64,000 nt of DNA from assembly GCF_009017255.1 (NCBI RefSeq), contig NZ_WBZB01000024.1, forward strand, positions 62,001-126,000, read 5' to 3'. The stretch comes from Alkaliphilus serpentinus (GTDB lineage: Bacteria > Bacillota > Clostridia > Peptostreptococcales > Natronincolaceae). The notes beneath the pieces are model-generated. The model was not told where the DNA came from and searched no databases. It saw nothing but the letters and a program-made list of their open reading frames with translations. The position numbers and the translations under genes are program-made. Below, in pieces: positions 27,208 through 36,466 of the stretch (position 1 is its first letter; each line of letters opens with the position of its first letter).

Positions 27208-28296
27208 ATATGTCCCCTCTATATCAATAGGCACTCTAATCTCAATTCTCGTTCCCTTTCCAGGGTATGATAGAATTTCTATTCTTCCTCCAATCTCCGT
27301 TACCCGTTCCTGCATGGTAGATACACCATAGGAGGTTTTTTTATCCTGTGAAAGACTAAAACCCACACCATTGTCTTCGATAAATAATAATAGCAGATTG
27401 TTTCTGATAAATAGTTTAACCTTGATAAGGCTAGCCTTTGAATGTCTAAGGGCATTAGAGAGGGCTTCTTGAAGAACTCTAAAGAGGTGATCTTCAACAC
27501 CTTGTGATAGCTTGGCAACCTCATCAATATTCCATTTAATATCAATATTTTTGTTCTTTTCTTTAAGCTCCCTTAACAAAGCGGTTACCCCTTCGTTAAG
27601 GGGTGTACCATTTAGTCTTACGGGTCTAAGGTGCATCAGTAGTGCCCTTAGCTCCTGTTGGGCTAGGTTAACCATTTTTTCTACATTATCAAAATGTTTT
27701 CTTGCTTCCTGTGGATTCTTTTCGATAATGTTTTTGATGGCTCCCATGGTTATTGAGATGGCAAATAACTGCTGACTTATGGAGTCATGAAGTTCTCTTG
27801 CAATTTTCTTTCTTTCCCCTAAAGACGCAGCAGCCTCTGCATTTAATAGGATTTTCTTGTTTTCATTAACCAGCCTTTGGAGGGATTCTACCTGCCTTTG
27901 AATTTGATCAGCTGTGAGGTTATATTGATGATTTAATCGATTAAAGTCATAATAATCATCAAGACCTAAACGAAGGTCAATCCTACCTCTGCTAAGGGAT
28001 TCTAAGGCCTCCTCCAGATTAGACAAGGAGTTTTTTATTTTATAGGAAAAGGGGATTCCAATAATCATTACTGGTATAAAGGAGGCAGCTATCATGGAAG
28101 TAATGAGTATATGAAAATTGTTAAGGACATAGCTATTTAGTAGAGACATTTGGCCCCAATTCACGATAGATAATGATGTGTAAATAAAAAGGGTTGTTAA
28201 AGTAATTCCCAATATTGAGGATAAATAGATTTTTGTTAGAATCTCCCATCTTAATCCCTTTTTACTTCTGTTAGATGTGAAGAGTTTTAGATTCAT
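27193..28296 (-). CDS. liaS: LiaS/VraS-like sensor histidine kinase
   Basis: A 367-residue kinase with two membrane helices (about 25-48 and 54-78), a HAMP-like linker, the HisKA_3 box ERKKIARELHDSISQQLFAI holding the phosphorylated His, and a HATPase domain ending GKGTRIEIRVP. The very short extracellular loop is typical of intramembrane-sensing LiaS/VraS kinases. Its ATG lies one base after the liaF stop. Its C-terminus (YKIEN and stop) is encoded by the AAAATTG repeat array, so the original end may have been replaced. Confidence 0.88.
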   Translation of the reverse strand: MNLKLFTSNRSKKGLRWEILTKIYLSSILGITLTTLFIYTSLSIVNWGQMSLLNSYVLNNFHILITSMIAASFIPVMIIGIPFSYKIKNSLSNLEEALESLSRGRIDLRLGLDDYYDFNRLNHQYNLTADQIQRQVESLQRLVNENKKILLNAEAAASLGERKKIARELHDSISQQLFAISITMGAIKNIIEKNPQEARKHFDNVEKMVNLAQQELRALLMHLRPVRLNGTPLNEGVTALLRELKEKNKNIDIKWNIDEVAKLSQGVEDHLFRVLQEALSNALRHSKASLIKVKLFIRNNLLLLFIEDNGVGFSLSQDKKTSYGVSTMQERVTEIGGRIEILSYPGKGTRIEIRVPIDIEGTYKIEN

Positions 28297-28297
28297 A

Positions 28298-29089
28298 TTA
28301 ACACACCTTCTCTAGCTCAATTTCTCCGATCTTCAAGGATAAATATAAAATAAGCTTCTTATCAGCCTCGTCATAAAATTCACTTCTATAGGTAACAGTT
28401 CTAGGGTTAACTGCATGGTCATTTCCAAAAATGCTAATGTTGCCCAAACTCAAATTAGCCACCACGTTTATGGCCATATCACTGGGTATTTCAACTGTTA
28501 TACTTCCAATATGACCTGTTATCTGCATATTGGTTTCTCCTTCCTTTAGAAAGGCCTTTGATAAATCTATTGTAGTCTCCCCAATACCAACATGATAGTT
28601 GGTATCTTCTAGTACCCAAGGTTCATTTCCTATATCAAGGGAGCCTATGGATATATGACGCTTCCCTTCACTAAAACCATTGGGATTATGTTTATAATTA
28701 TCCTTAGCCTTATGCTTTCCATCGTATTTAATATCATTAATATATACAAAGGAATGAGAGGTAAAGAAGGATAGGCCTATATAGATTAAAACAAAGGGCC
28801 AAAATACCTGCCAAAAGCTAATGGTCCTTCCAAACATATCTAGTCGATTGCCTGTTAATATTAGGCCTCCTGCAATTAAAAACAATGGAAATACTAAGTC
28901 AGTTAATCTAAAACCATATTTTCTAGAGGTTATTTTATTTATTATTGAGGATAAGCCCCATATAACAAATATTAATGGCCAGTAGGTATATACTATCTCC
29001 CCCATATCATAGGCCATGATACCAGCATTGGATAACAAAAACAATACTCCTAAAGCAACTAACAAGATTCCCCAAAAGTTTTTTTTCAT
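28298..29089 (-). CDS. liaF: LiaF-like membrane protein
   Basis: A 263-residue protein. Four hydrophobic segments fill the first 125 residues (FWGILLVALGVLFLLSNAG, YWPLIFVIWGLSSII and two more), followed by a soluble domain of the LiaF / cell-wall-active antibiotic response type (IGIGETTIDLSKAFLKEGE has a near-match here as VGIGETTIDLSKAF; ITGHIGSITVEIPSDMAI). In Bacillus LiaF restrains LiaRS. First gene of liaF-liaS-liaR here. RBS AGGAGGAG. Confidence 0.85.
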   Translation of the reverse strand: MKKNFWGILLVALGVLFLLSNAGIMAYDMGEIVYTYWPLIFVIWGLSSIINKITSRKYGFRLTDLVFPLFLIAGGLILTGNRLDMFGRTISFWQVFWPFVLIYIGLSFFTSHSFVYINDIKYDGKHKAKDNYKHNPNGFSEGKRHISIGSLDIGNEPWVLEDTNYHVGIGETTIDLSKAFLKEGETNMQITGHIGSITVEIPSDMAINVVANLSLGNISIFGNDHAVNPRTVTYRSEFYDEADKKLILYLSLKIGEIELEKVC

Positions 29090-29190
29090 GATATCTCCTC
29101 CTAAATAAATATATAATAATTCCTTTAATTTCTTTTATTAATTAAATTATATATGAAGAATATGGTGAAAGAAACATGCTATAGATGGTT

Positions 29191-29204
29191 TTTATATCCG
29201 TCTA
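29191..29204. promoter_or_regulatory. Short palindrome in the liaF / symporter divergent region
   Basis: CCGTCT-AG-AGACGG, a perfect dyad about 100 bp from liaF and 180 bp from the symporter gene. It could be an operator for the Lia regulator; evidence is only symmetry and position. Confidence 0.3.
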
Positions 29205-29378
29205 GAGACGGAGAAGGCTATGTAGATAGGGCAATGATAAAGGTGATAGTAATAAAGAGAATAGCTACAGCATAGCATTATTATATAATTTATCCTTTGT
29301 TAAATCAAAATGATCTATAACATAAATACTAATGATGTAAAAAATAGAATAAAGTCATTGTTGAAGGGAGGAGTTTGA

Positions 29379-30605
29379 ATGAAACTGACAACCAAGATAT
29401 TAATAGGACTAGTTGCGGGTATCGTTGTAGGTTTATTGCTGGGAGGAGCTCCAGAAATTGCATCTAAGTTTATTGCTCCCTTTGGGACACTCTTTTTAAA
29501 TCTAATCAAGATGATCATTGTTCCTTTGGTATTCTCTTCATTGGTTATAGGGGCAGCCTCTATGGGGGATATCAAGAAAGTCGGTAGGGTAGGGGGTAAA
29601 ACAGTTGCCTTCTATTTAGTAACTACAGCAGTTGCTGTAACGATAGGTATCATATTAGCTAATATCATTTCTCCAGGCGATGGACTGACCCTATTGGAAG
29701 ATGCTACCATAGAAGCCAAGGAAGCGCCACCCTTGGTGGATACATTACTGGGAATTGTACCCAATAATCCATTGAAAAGCTTAGTGGATGGTAACATGCT
29801 ACAAATTATCGTTTTTGCCCTTTTCATAGGTATAGGAATCACAGCCTTGGGGGAAAAGGGAAAGCCTCTATTTAATGTTATTGATGGCCTTGCAGAGGTT
29901 ATGTATAAGCTAACAGCTTTTGTTATGAGCCTCGCACCCTATGGTGTATTTGCATTAATTGTGCCAGTAGTGGCAGTAAATGGACCATCGGTATTATTAC
30001 CATTGGCTAAGGTAATAATCGCTGTGTATTTAGGCGTAATACTACATAGCTTAATCGTTTATTCAAGTATTGTAAAGATTTTCGCCAAAATGAATCCCCT
30101 AAAATTCTTTAAAGGCATCTCTCCTGCTGCTACAGTTGCCTTTAGTACAGCCAGTAGTGCAGGAACACTACCAGTAACAATAAAGTCAACAAAGGAAAAC
30201 CTAGGAGTATCCAATTCCATAGCCAGCTTTGTCCTTCCATTGGGGGCAACCATTAATATGGATGGAACTGCTTTATATCAAGGGGTATGTGCTCTATTTG
30301 TGGCTCAAATTTATGGTCTTGACTTATCCCTAGGACAGCAACTAACCATCGTACTAACGGCAACCCTGGCATCAATAGGAACAGCTGGAGTGCCCGGCGC
30401 AGGGTTCATCATGCTAACTATGGTATTAACCTCTGTTGGGCTACCTCTTGAAGGCTCAGCCCTTATAGCAGGGATTGATAGAATCTTAGATATGGCTAGA
30501 ACATCGGTAAATGTGGTGGGGGATGCAGCGGTAGCAGTTGCGGTGGCTGCCACAGAAAATGAACTTATGGATGTGGAGGAAGGTAAGGTAGCTGAAAATC
30601 AGTAG
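29379..30605 (+). CDS. Dicarboxylate/amino acid:cation symporter (GltP/GltT type)
   Basis: A 408-residue membrane protein of the DAACS family. The re-entrant loop signature STASSAGTLPVTI, the ion/substrate motif NMDGTALYQGV and the C-terminal loop IGTAGVPGAGFIML are present, and DRILDMARTSVNVVGD carries the Arg and Asp that bind substrate carboxylates. It should co-transport glutamate, aspartate or a C4-dicarboxylate with sodium or protons. The next gene over is a broken Asp/Glu racemase, which makes an acidic amino acid the likelier substrate. RBS GGGAGGAG. Confidence 0.92.
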   Translation: MKLTTKILIGLVAGIVVGLLLGGAPEIASKFIAPFGTLFLNLIKMIIVPLVFSSLVIGAASMGDIKKVGRVGGKTVAFYLVTTAVAVTIGIILANIISPGDGLTLLEDATIEAKEAPPLVDTLLGIVPNNPLKSLVDGNMLQIIVFALFIGIGITALGEKGKPLFNVIDGLAEVMYKLTAFVMSLAPYGVFALIVPVVAVNGPSVLLPLAKVIIAVYLGVILHSLIVYSSIVKIFAKMNPLKFFKGISPAATVAFSTASSAGTLPVTIKSTKENLGVSNSIASFVLPLGATINMDGTALYQGVCALFVAQIYGLDLSLGQQLTIVLTATLASIGTAGVPGAGFIMLTMVLTSVGLPLEGSALIAGIDRILDMARTSVNVVGDAAVAVAVAATENELMDVEEGKVAENQ

Positions 30606-30609
30606 AGAG

Positions 30610-30631
30610 AGCCCGGGAAACCGGGCTTTTC
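30610..30631 (+). terminator. Terminator of the symporter gene
   Basis: Stem AGCCCGG-GAAA-CCGGGCT followed by TTTTC; the GAAA tetraloop makes it very stable. Confidence 0.9.
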
Positions 30632-30732
30632 ATGCTATTGAACGGAATATTAATTAACACAGATTATTTAAATATTGAGTATTATTTTTATCAAAACTGT
30701 TTTCTAACGGGTTTGCAGGCTTTTCCTAGAGT

Positions 30733-30911
30733 GAAATTTTCCGCAGGAAATTTATTCATTAATTCAACATTCAACATTTAACATTCAACATTAAAATTAA
30801 GGTAGCTAAATAAGTGACTAACACCTATCAGAGATTAGGTTATCTATTATCTTCATCTTCATCCTGCATTCATAATTCTTAATTCTACATTCTTCATTCT
30901 TAATTTATTTG
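30733..30911. repeat. Composite intergenic repeat, copy 3
   Basis: A GAAATTTTCC-GCA-GGAAATTT hairpin (30734-30754), ATTCAAC-type heptamers (30762-30792), and a second array of ATTCTTAATTCTACATTC-type units (30868-30908). It fills most of the 320-base gap before the racemase gene; nothing else is recognised in the gap. Confidence 0.75.
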
Positions 30912-30925
30912 TATGGAGGTGTTTT

Positions 30926-31634
30926 ATGTACAAAACAGTAGGGATTATTGGTGGCATGGGTCCGGAGGCAACCCTTTATTTATTCCAAAGAATCATAAAG
31001 CTTACAAAGGCTTCCTGTGATCAAGAGCATATTCCAATCATAATTGATAATAATACTAAGATAACTGATAGAACTGATTTCCTGTTAGGGAAGGGAATTT
31101 CTCCATCTGCTGAAATTGTAAAATCCGCAAATAGACTTAAGGCTATGGGGGCTGAGATTATTGCTATGGCTTGTAATACTGCCCATTGCTTTTGCAGTGA
31201 GATAGTAAACATGGATATCTCTTTTATTAATATGATACAAATTACAGCAGATTACATATTAAACAAATATGGAAGGGAAGTAAAGGTTGGATTATTGGCA
31301 ACTAAAGGAGTATATATTTCGGGTATATATAATGAAGCATGTAAAGAATATTCAATAGAGATTGTTGAGCCAGAGGAAGGAAATATTCAAGTTCTTATGG
31401 ATATTTATTTATGATATTAAAAGGGGTATTATAGAAGATAACAAAGAAAAAATGTTTAGTATTTTGAGGGAGTTTAAGGAAAAGGGGATTAGAATAGTAA
31501 TATTAGGCTGTACTGAGCTGCCTCTACTATTCCAAAGAAGTTATAATGATGAGAAAGTTAAAAGTCTTGGGCAAAAATATATTGATACAACAGAGTTGCT
31601 GGCAAAGGCTATTATAAAAGAAGCGAAGAAATAA
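30926..31634 (+). pseudogene. Aspartate/glutamate racemase, frameshifted
   Basis: Two overlapping frames join into one racemase. The first (30926-31414) holds the N-terminal half with GGMGPEAT and the first catalytic Cys (MACNTAH). The second holds the other half with the second catalytic Cys (LGCTELPLL). The break is at about 31401-31412, where TTTATTTA contains a 4-base tandem duplication; removing one TTTA restores MDIYDIKRGIIEDNK. Aspartate racemases interconvert L- and D-Asp (or Glu) by two cysteines. As written, no full enzyme is made. A TTTA copy-number switch or a sequencing error could also explain it. RBS GGAGGTG. Confidence 0.85.
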
Positions 31635-31636
31635 AT

Positions 31637-31703
31637 ACTAAAGTTGAATGTTAGATGTTGAATGTTGAATGTTGAATTGTTGTGTCTTCGATAAATCGAA
31701 GGA
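31637..31703. repeat. Composite intergenic repeat, copy 4
   Basis: TTGAATG-type heptamers (31641-31682) and a short hairpin CTTCGAT-AA-ATCGAAG (31686-31701), directly after the racemase stop. The hairpin differs in sequence from the GAAATTT type of other copies. Confidence 0.65.
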
Positions 31704-31795
31704 TATATAGTAATACAAAAGATGAAAAGAGAGATCTTCATATATTTCTACAAATTTTACAAATTTTCAATTAGACATAAATTTTCAGTTATGCC

Positions 31796-31824
31796 TTGAC
31801 ACCTGCCTACCTGAGGGGTATAAT
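31796..31824 (+). promoter_or_regulatory. Sigma-A promoter of ileS
   Basis: TTGACA (31796-31801), 17 nt, TATAAT (31819-31824): both hexamers perfect. It drives the T-box leader. Confidence 0.92.
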
Positions 31825-31831
31825 CTAATTT

Positions 31832-32090
31832 AATAATGTAAAATAAAAATGGCAAAGAAGAGGACAGTAGTATAATAGCTGGATTGAAAGAGACATAATC
31901 AATAGCTGAAAGATTATGATGAAGGTATTATATGAAGATCACCTCAGAGCTGGAATTTCGAATAAAAAGTAGAAATTTTCGCAGGCATGCGTTACATGTT
32001 TTTGAGTGGCAGAAGAGTTGCTTCTTCTGCAATTAGGGTGGTACCGCGATATTTCGTCCCTGAGTCTTTGACTCAGGGATTTTTTAATTT
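31832..32090 (+). promoter_or_regulatory. T-box riboswitch (isoleucine) upstream of ileS
   Basis: The leader contains the T-box core AGGGTGGTACCGCG (32035-32048) and, directly after, an intrinsic terminator TCCCTGAGT-CTTTG-ACTCAGGGA plus T-run (32057-32086). A probable specifier ATC (Ile) is at 31938-31940 in the 3' side of stem I. Uncharged tRNA-Ile should bind and favour the antiterminator, raising IleS synthesis when isoleucine is short. The specifier position is read by eye. Confidence 0.93.
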
Positions 32091-32118
32091 ATAAAAACAT
32101 ATGAAAGGACTGAGAAAA

Positions 32119-35100
32119 GTGGAAAAGTATAAAGAATTATCTTCATTGCCGGTTTCCAAAAGGGAAGGCTTGATGTCTGACCATTGGGATAAACATAAGG
32201 TTTTGGAAAAAAGCATTGACAACAGGAAAGACCAAAAATCCTTTGTATTTTTTGAAGGCCCACCAACAGCCAATGGTATGCCGGGTATACACCATGTTAT
32301 TTCAAGAACCTTAAAGGACTCTGTATGTAGATATAAGGCTATGACAGGACATCAGGTTAAGAGGAAGGCCGGATGGGACACCCATGGTCTACCTGTTGAA
32401 ATTGAGGTTGAGAAGAAGTTAAAGCTTTCCAGTAAGCAGGAAATTGATGATTATGGTATTGCCAACTTCAATGAAAAATGTAGAGAATCGGTTTTCTCCT
32501 ATGAAAAACCCTGGAGGGAAATGACTAGGAGAATGGGTTATACGATAGATTTAGATAATCCATATATTACCTTAGACAATGATTATATTGAGTCTATTTG
32601 GTGGATTCTAAATAAATTCTTTAAGGAAGGCTATATCTATGAAGGACACAAAATATTACCCTACTGTCCAAGATGTGGAACAGGTTTAGCTTCCCATGAA
32701 GTTTCCCAAGGTTATAAAGAGATTAAATCCAATACCGTAATTGTTCCAATGAAAAGGAAGGATGCCGACGAGTATTTCCTAGTATGGACCACTACACCCT
32801 GGACCTTAGCCTCCAACGTAGCCTTAGCTGTTCATCCAGAGGTGGATTACTTAAAGGTTATGCATCAGGATAAGGTATATTATGTAGCAGAAAAGCTAGC
32901 CAATAAAGTTATTGGTGAAGACTATGAAGTTCTAGAAAAGCTTAAGGGCAGTGAATTGGAGCACATAGAGTATGAGCAGCTAATGCCCTTTGTAAAGCCT
33001 GATAAAAAAGCCTTTTTTGTAACTGTAGCAGATTATGTTACAACCGATGATGGTACAGGAATCGTTCATATTGCTCCAGCCTTTGGTGAAGATGATTATC
33101 AGGTTGGAAGACGTTATGATTTACCGGTTTTACAGCCAGTAGATGAAAGTGGAAAATACACCACTACTCCTTGGGAAGGTCGCTTCGTAATGGATTGCGA
33201 TGTAGACATCATTAAGTGGCTACATGGAGAAGGAAAGCTATTTAAAAAAGAAAAGATGGAGCATAACTATCCCCATTGCTGGAGATGCTCAACGCCATTA
33301 TTATATTACGGAAAGCCCAGTTGGTATATAGAAGTAACCAAAATGAAGGACCAACTCATTCAGAACAACAACTCCGTAAACTGGTTCCCAGACTATGTTG
33401 GAGAAAAACGTTTTGGCAACTGGCTAGAGAATGTAAATGATTGGGCCCTATCTAGAAATAGATATTGGGGAACACCCCTAAACGTTTGGAGATGTGATTG
33501 TGGTCATTTAACCTCAGTAGGCTCTAGAAGGGAGCTTGTTGAGAGGGCTGTAGAAAACATTGATGAAACCGTTGAGCTTCATAGACCCTATGTAGATGAT
33601 GTTCACCTAAAATGTGAGAAGTGTGAAGGAAGCATGACAAGGGTTACAGAGGTTATTGACTGTTGGTTTGATAGTGGAGCAATGCCCTTTGCGCAACATC
33701 ATTATCCCTTTGAGAATAAAGAGAATTTTGATGAACTATTCCCGGCAGATTTTATCTGTGAAGGAATCGATCAAACCAGGGGATGGTTCTACTCCTTGCT
33801 GGTTATTTCAACCTTTATAAAGGGGGTAGCACCTTATAAAAATGTTCTGGTTAATGACCTAATCCTAGATAAAGATGGAAGAAAAATGTCTAAATCTAAG
33901 GGAAACACAGTGGACCCCTTTAAACTCTTCGACGATTATGGAGCAGACGTTTTAAGATGGTATCTACTTTATGTTTCTCCAGCTTGGACACCAACTCGTT
34001 TTGATATTGAAGGTCTTAAAGAGGTGCAAAGCAAGTTCTTCTCAACAATACAAAATGTTTATACCTTCTTTGCAATGTATGCCAATACCGACAATATTAA
34101 TGCTAAGGATTTCTTTGTAGAGCACCATAAACGTCCTGAGTTGGATAGATGGATTATATCGAAATTTAATAGTCTTCTTCAAGGTGTTGAAGGGGATATG
34201 AAGGTATTCGACCTTACAAAGGCGGTTAGAAAGATCCAAGAATTTGTTAATGAAGACCTTTCAAACTGGTATATCAGAAGGGCAAGAAGACGATTCTGGG
34301 CAACTGAGCTTACTGAAGATAAAAAGGCAGTTTATAATACTACCTATGAAATTTTAGTCGGAGTTAGTAAGCTTGTAGCACCCTTCGCTCCCTTCTTATC
34401 AGATGAACTTTATCAGAACTTAACAGGGGAGTTGACAGTGCATCTTGCCGATTACCCTGAAATAAACACCAGCTTAATAGATAAGGGTGTTGAAGAAAGA
34501 ATGGACCTTGTAAGGGATCTTGTAGGCTTAGGTAGAGCAGCGAGAAACCAGGCTAAAATTAAGGTTCGTCAACCGATACAAAAAATCCTGGTGGATGGAA
34601 AATATGAAGACTTAATAGCGGATTTAGTACCATTAATCCAAGAGGAGTTAAATGTTAAGGAAATTGTTTTTGAAAAGGATTTAAAGGAATATATGGATGT
34701 TAGCCTAAAGCCCAACTTCCGTGTAGCTGGATCAATCCTAGGTTCTAAAATTAAGCTTCTTGGAAAGGCCCTTGGAGAGCTAGACCCATCTGAAACAGCA
34801 GCAAAGCTAGAAGCTGGAGAAACCGTAAAGATTAACCTTGAAGGGGAAGAGGTTGAAGTTATTAAGGATTATGTATTAATAGCCATCTCTGCTAAGGAGG
34901 GCTTTACCGTTGAAACGGAGAATAATCTCTTTGTAATCCTAGATACAACCCTAACCAAGGAATTAATCGATGAAGGCTATGCTAGAGAATTTATCTCAAA
35001 GGTACAGCAACTCAGAAAGAACAATGATTATGAGGTAACCGACAACATTAAGATCTTCTATGATAGCGATGATGAAATAGCTGATGCTGTTAAGCTTCAT

Positions 35101-35217
35101 GAGGAATACATTAAGCAAGAAACCTTGGCTCTTGAGATTATAAGAGTATCTGATGCTTCGCTGGAAAAACAAAACCTAAATGATCATGATACTGGAATTA
35201 AGGTAGAAAGAATATAA
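32119..35217 (+). CDS. ileS: Isoleucyl-tRNA synthetase, type 2 (eukaryote-like)
   Basis: A 1032-residue class I synthetase that joins Ile to tRNA-Ile. The HIGH-box region reads PTANGMPGIHHV (residues 49-60), the form of type 2 enzymes rather than the PYANGDIHIGH form of type 1. KMSKS is present near residue 590, the editing domain region includes TTTPWTLASN, and the length also fits type 2. Type 2 enzymes are usually insensitive to mupirocin. I prefer the GTG at 32119, 9 nt behind AAAGGA, over the ATG at 32101, which has no ribosome site after the terminator. It is controlled by the T-box. Confidence 0.95.
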   Translation: MEKYKELSSLPVSKREGLMSDHWDKHKVLEKSIDNRKDQKSFVFFEGPPTANGMPGIHHVISRTLKDSVCRYKAMTGHQVKRKAGWDTHGLPVEIEVEKKLKLSSKQEIDDYGIANFNEKCRESVFSYEKPWREMTRRMGYTIDLDNPYITLDNDYIESIWWILNKFFKEGYIYEGHKILPYCPRCGTGLASHEVSQGYKEIKSNTVIVPMKRKDADEYFLVWTTTPWTLASNVALAVHPEVDYLKVMHQDKVYYVAEKLANKVIGEDYEVLEKLKGSELEHIEYEQLMPFVKPDKKAFFVTVADYVTTDDGTGIVHIAPAFGEDDYQVGRRYDLPVLQPVDESGKYTTTPWEGRFVMDCDVDIIKWLHGEGKLFKKEKMEHNYPHCWRCSTPLLYYGKPSWYIEVTKMKDQLIQNNNSVNWFPDYVGEKRFGNWLENVNDWALSRNRYWGTPLNVWRCDCGHLTSVGSRRELVERAVENIDETVELHRPYVDDVHLKCEKCEGSMTRVTEVIDCWFDSGAMPFAQHHYPFENKENFDELFPADFICEGIDQTRGWFYSLLVISTFIKGVAPYKNVLVNDLILDKDGRKMSKSKGNTVDPFKLFDDYGADVLRWYLLYVSPAWTPTRFDIEGLKEVQSKFFSTIQNVYTFFAMYANTDNINAKDFFVEHHKRPELDRWIISKFNSLLQGVEGDMKVFDLTKAVRKIQEFVNEDLSNWYIRRARRRFWATELTEDKKAVYNTTYEILVGVSKLVAPFAPFLSDELYQNLTGELTVHLADYPEINTSLIDKGVEERMDLVRDLVGLGRAARNQAKIKVRQPIQKILVDGKYEDLIADLVPLIQEELNVKEIVFEKDLKEYMDVSLKPNFRVAGSILGSKIKLLGKALGELDPSETAAKLEAGETVKINLEGEEVEVIKDYVLIAISAKEGFTVETENNLFVILDTTLTKELIDEGYAREFISKVQQLRKNNDYEVTDNIKIFYDSDDEIADAVKLHEEYIKQETLALEIIRVSDASLEKQNLNDHDTGIKVERI

Positions 35218-35225
35218 GCTAACTA

Positions 35226-35250
35226 AAAGGGCACCCATTTGGGTGCCTTA
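35226..35250. terminator. Bidirectional terminator between ileS and the nitroreductase gene
   Basis: Stem GGCACCC-ATTT-GGGTGCC with A-rich left and T-rich right flanks; it serves both convergent genes and overlaps the nitroreductase stop codon. Confidence 0.85.
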
Positions 35251-35985
35251 TTTCATCTGAAATCCTTGGTTGGTTAAATATTCCCTCATATGGGGGCGAA
35301 GCTCCCCCTCCATTTTCTCTGCCATTTGGTGGGACCAGGTTATCTGAAGCTTACCCCCAGTCCTTTTTATATAATAGCTTTTTACAACTTCATCGTAGGT
35401 CCTTAAGATATCACTATTAACTAAAGGCTTATATTCATCCATCATATAGATCATTTTCTTTGGCAGCCTTGGTTTCACCTCTGGCTGCTGAGCTGGGTAC
35501 CCTAAGCACATCCCAAAGATGGGGAAGGCATGGGGAGGTATTTTTAATAAGTCACTAATTTCTTGTGGGTTATTTCTTATTCCCCCTATATATACTCCAC
35601 CTAATCCCCTTGACTCTGCAGCAATTAATAGATTTTGTGCTGCTAGGCTTACATCTACAGCAGCTAGAAGAAAGGTTTCGGTATAACCCATTTTCATACT
35701 TTTGGAATGAAGCTTTAAAGCCTCGTGGATATGATTTAAGTCACCACAGAAAACAAAAAAAAGTGGGGCCTCCTCTATGTAGGGTTGATTACCAGAAAGT
35801 CTAGCGATTTCCCTTCTTTTGTTAGAATCATTAACCCGTATGATACTATAGGCCTGCATAAAGCTTGATGTGGGAGCAGCTTGGGCAGCTTCTATTAAGT
35901 CTAAAACTAAGCCTTCTGCTATAGGTCTATCTTGAAATTTTCTTATAGATTTGTGATTTTTTATAAGGGATAGTACATCCGTCAT
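35248..35985 (-). CDS. NADPH-dependent nitroreductase / flavin reductase (NfsA/FRP type)
   Basis: A 245-residue flavoenzyme of the nitroreductase fold. The FMN-binding N-terminus KNHKSIRKFQDRPI and AAQAAPTSSFMQAYS, the RGLGGVYIGGIRN block and MCLGYPAQQPEVKPRLP are those of the NfsA/Frp group, which uses NADPH and FMN to reduce nitro compounds, quinones or flavin. Physiological substrate unknown. RBS AGGAGGAG. Divergent from the carbinolamine dehydratase gene. Confidence 0.9.
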   Translation of the reverse strand: MTDVLSLIKNHKSIRKFQDRPIAEGLVLDLIEAAQAAPTSSFMQAYSIIRVNDSNKRREIARLSGNQPYIEEAPLFFVFCGDLNHIHEALKLHSKSMKMGYTETFLLAAVDVSLAAQNLLIAAESRGLGGVYIGGIRNNPQEISDLLKIPPHAFPIFGMCLGYPAQQPEVKPRLPKKMIYMMDEYKPLVNSDILRTYDEVVKSYYIKRTGGKLQITWSHQMAEKMEGELRPHMREYLTNQGFQMK

Positions 35986-36076
35986 TTAATCTCCTCCTAT
36001 ATTTAGTTATTATAATGAATTTTACCCATTATTGTGGGTATTAATTAACTATATTAGTAGAAGGGAGGAAATTATT

Positions 36077-36403
36077 ATGAATTTAGCTGAAAAAAAGTGT
36101 ATTCCTTGTAGTATAGGTACTCCTCCTATGGATGCATCTGAGGTAATGGAATATATGAAGGAGCTATCTAAGGATTGGATGGTAGTGGATATTCATCATA
36201 TCGAAAGAACGTTTAAATTTAAGAATTTTAAAGAGGCCCTTGAATTTACTAATAAGGTTGGAGCCTTGGCAGAGGAAGAGGGCCACCATCCTGACATTCA
36301 TCTTTCATGGGGAAGAGTAAAGCTGATCATCTATACCCATAAAATAGATGGTTTGAGTGAGGCTGACTTTGTCTTAGCTGCAAAGGTGGAAAAATTGTTA
36401 TAG
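36077..36403 (+). CDS. Pterin-4a-carbinolamine dehydratase family protein
   Basis: A 108-residue protein with the PCD/DCoH signature EEEGHHPDIHLSWGRVKLII followed by THKIDGLSEADFVLAAKV. PCD enzymes recycle tetrahydrobiopterin after aromatic amino-acid hydroxylation; in bacteria without such hydroxylases they may serve molybdopterin or folate chemistry. An N-terminal CIPC pair (Cys7, Cys10) precedes the fold. The ATG at 36077 follows GGGAGG; the frame is open from 36032. Confidence 0.88.
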   Translation: MNLAEKKCIPCSIGTPPMDASEVMEYMKELSKDWMVVDIHHIERTFKFKNFKEALEFTNKVGALAEEEGHHPDIHLSWGRVKLIIYTHKIDGLSEADFVLAAKVEKLL

Positions 36404-36416
36404 TAGAAAAAGTAAA

Positions 36417-36446
36417 AGAACTAGCAACCGTGAGGCTAGTTCTTTG
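36417..36446. terminator. Bidirectional terminator
   Basis: Stem AGAACTAGC/GCTAGTTCT with a 9-nt loop, followed by TTG on plus and TTTTACTTTTTC on minus. It separates convergent genes. Confidence 0.8.
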
Positions 36447-36466
36447 TCATGTCAACTTTAAGTTAA

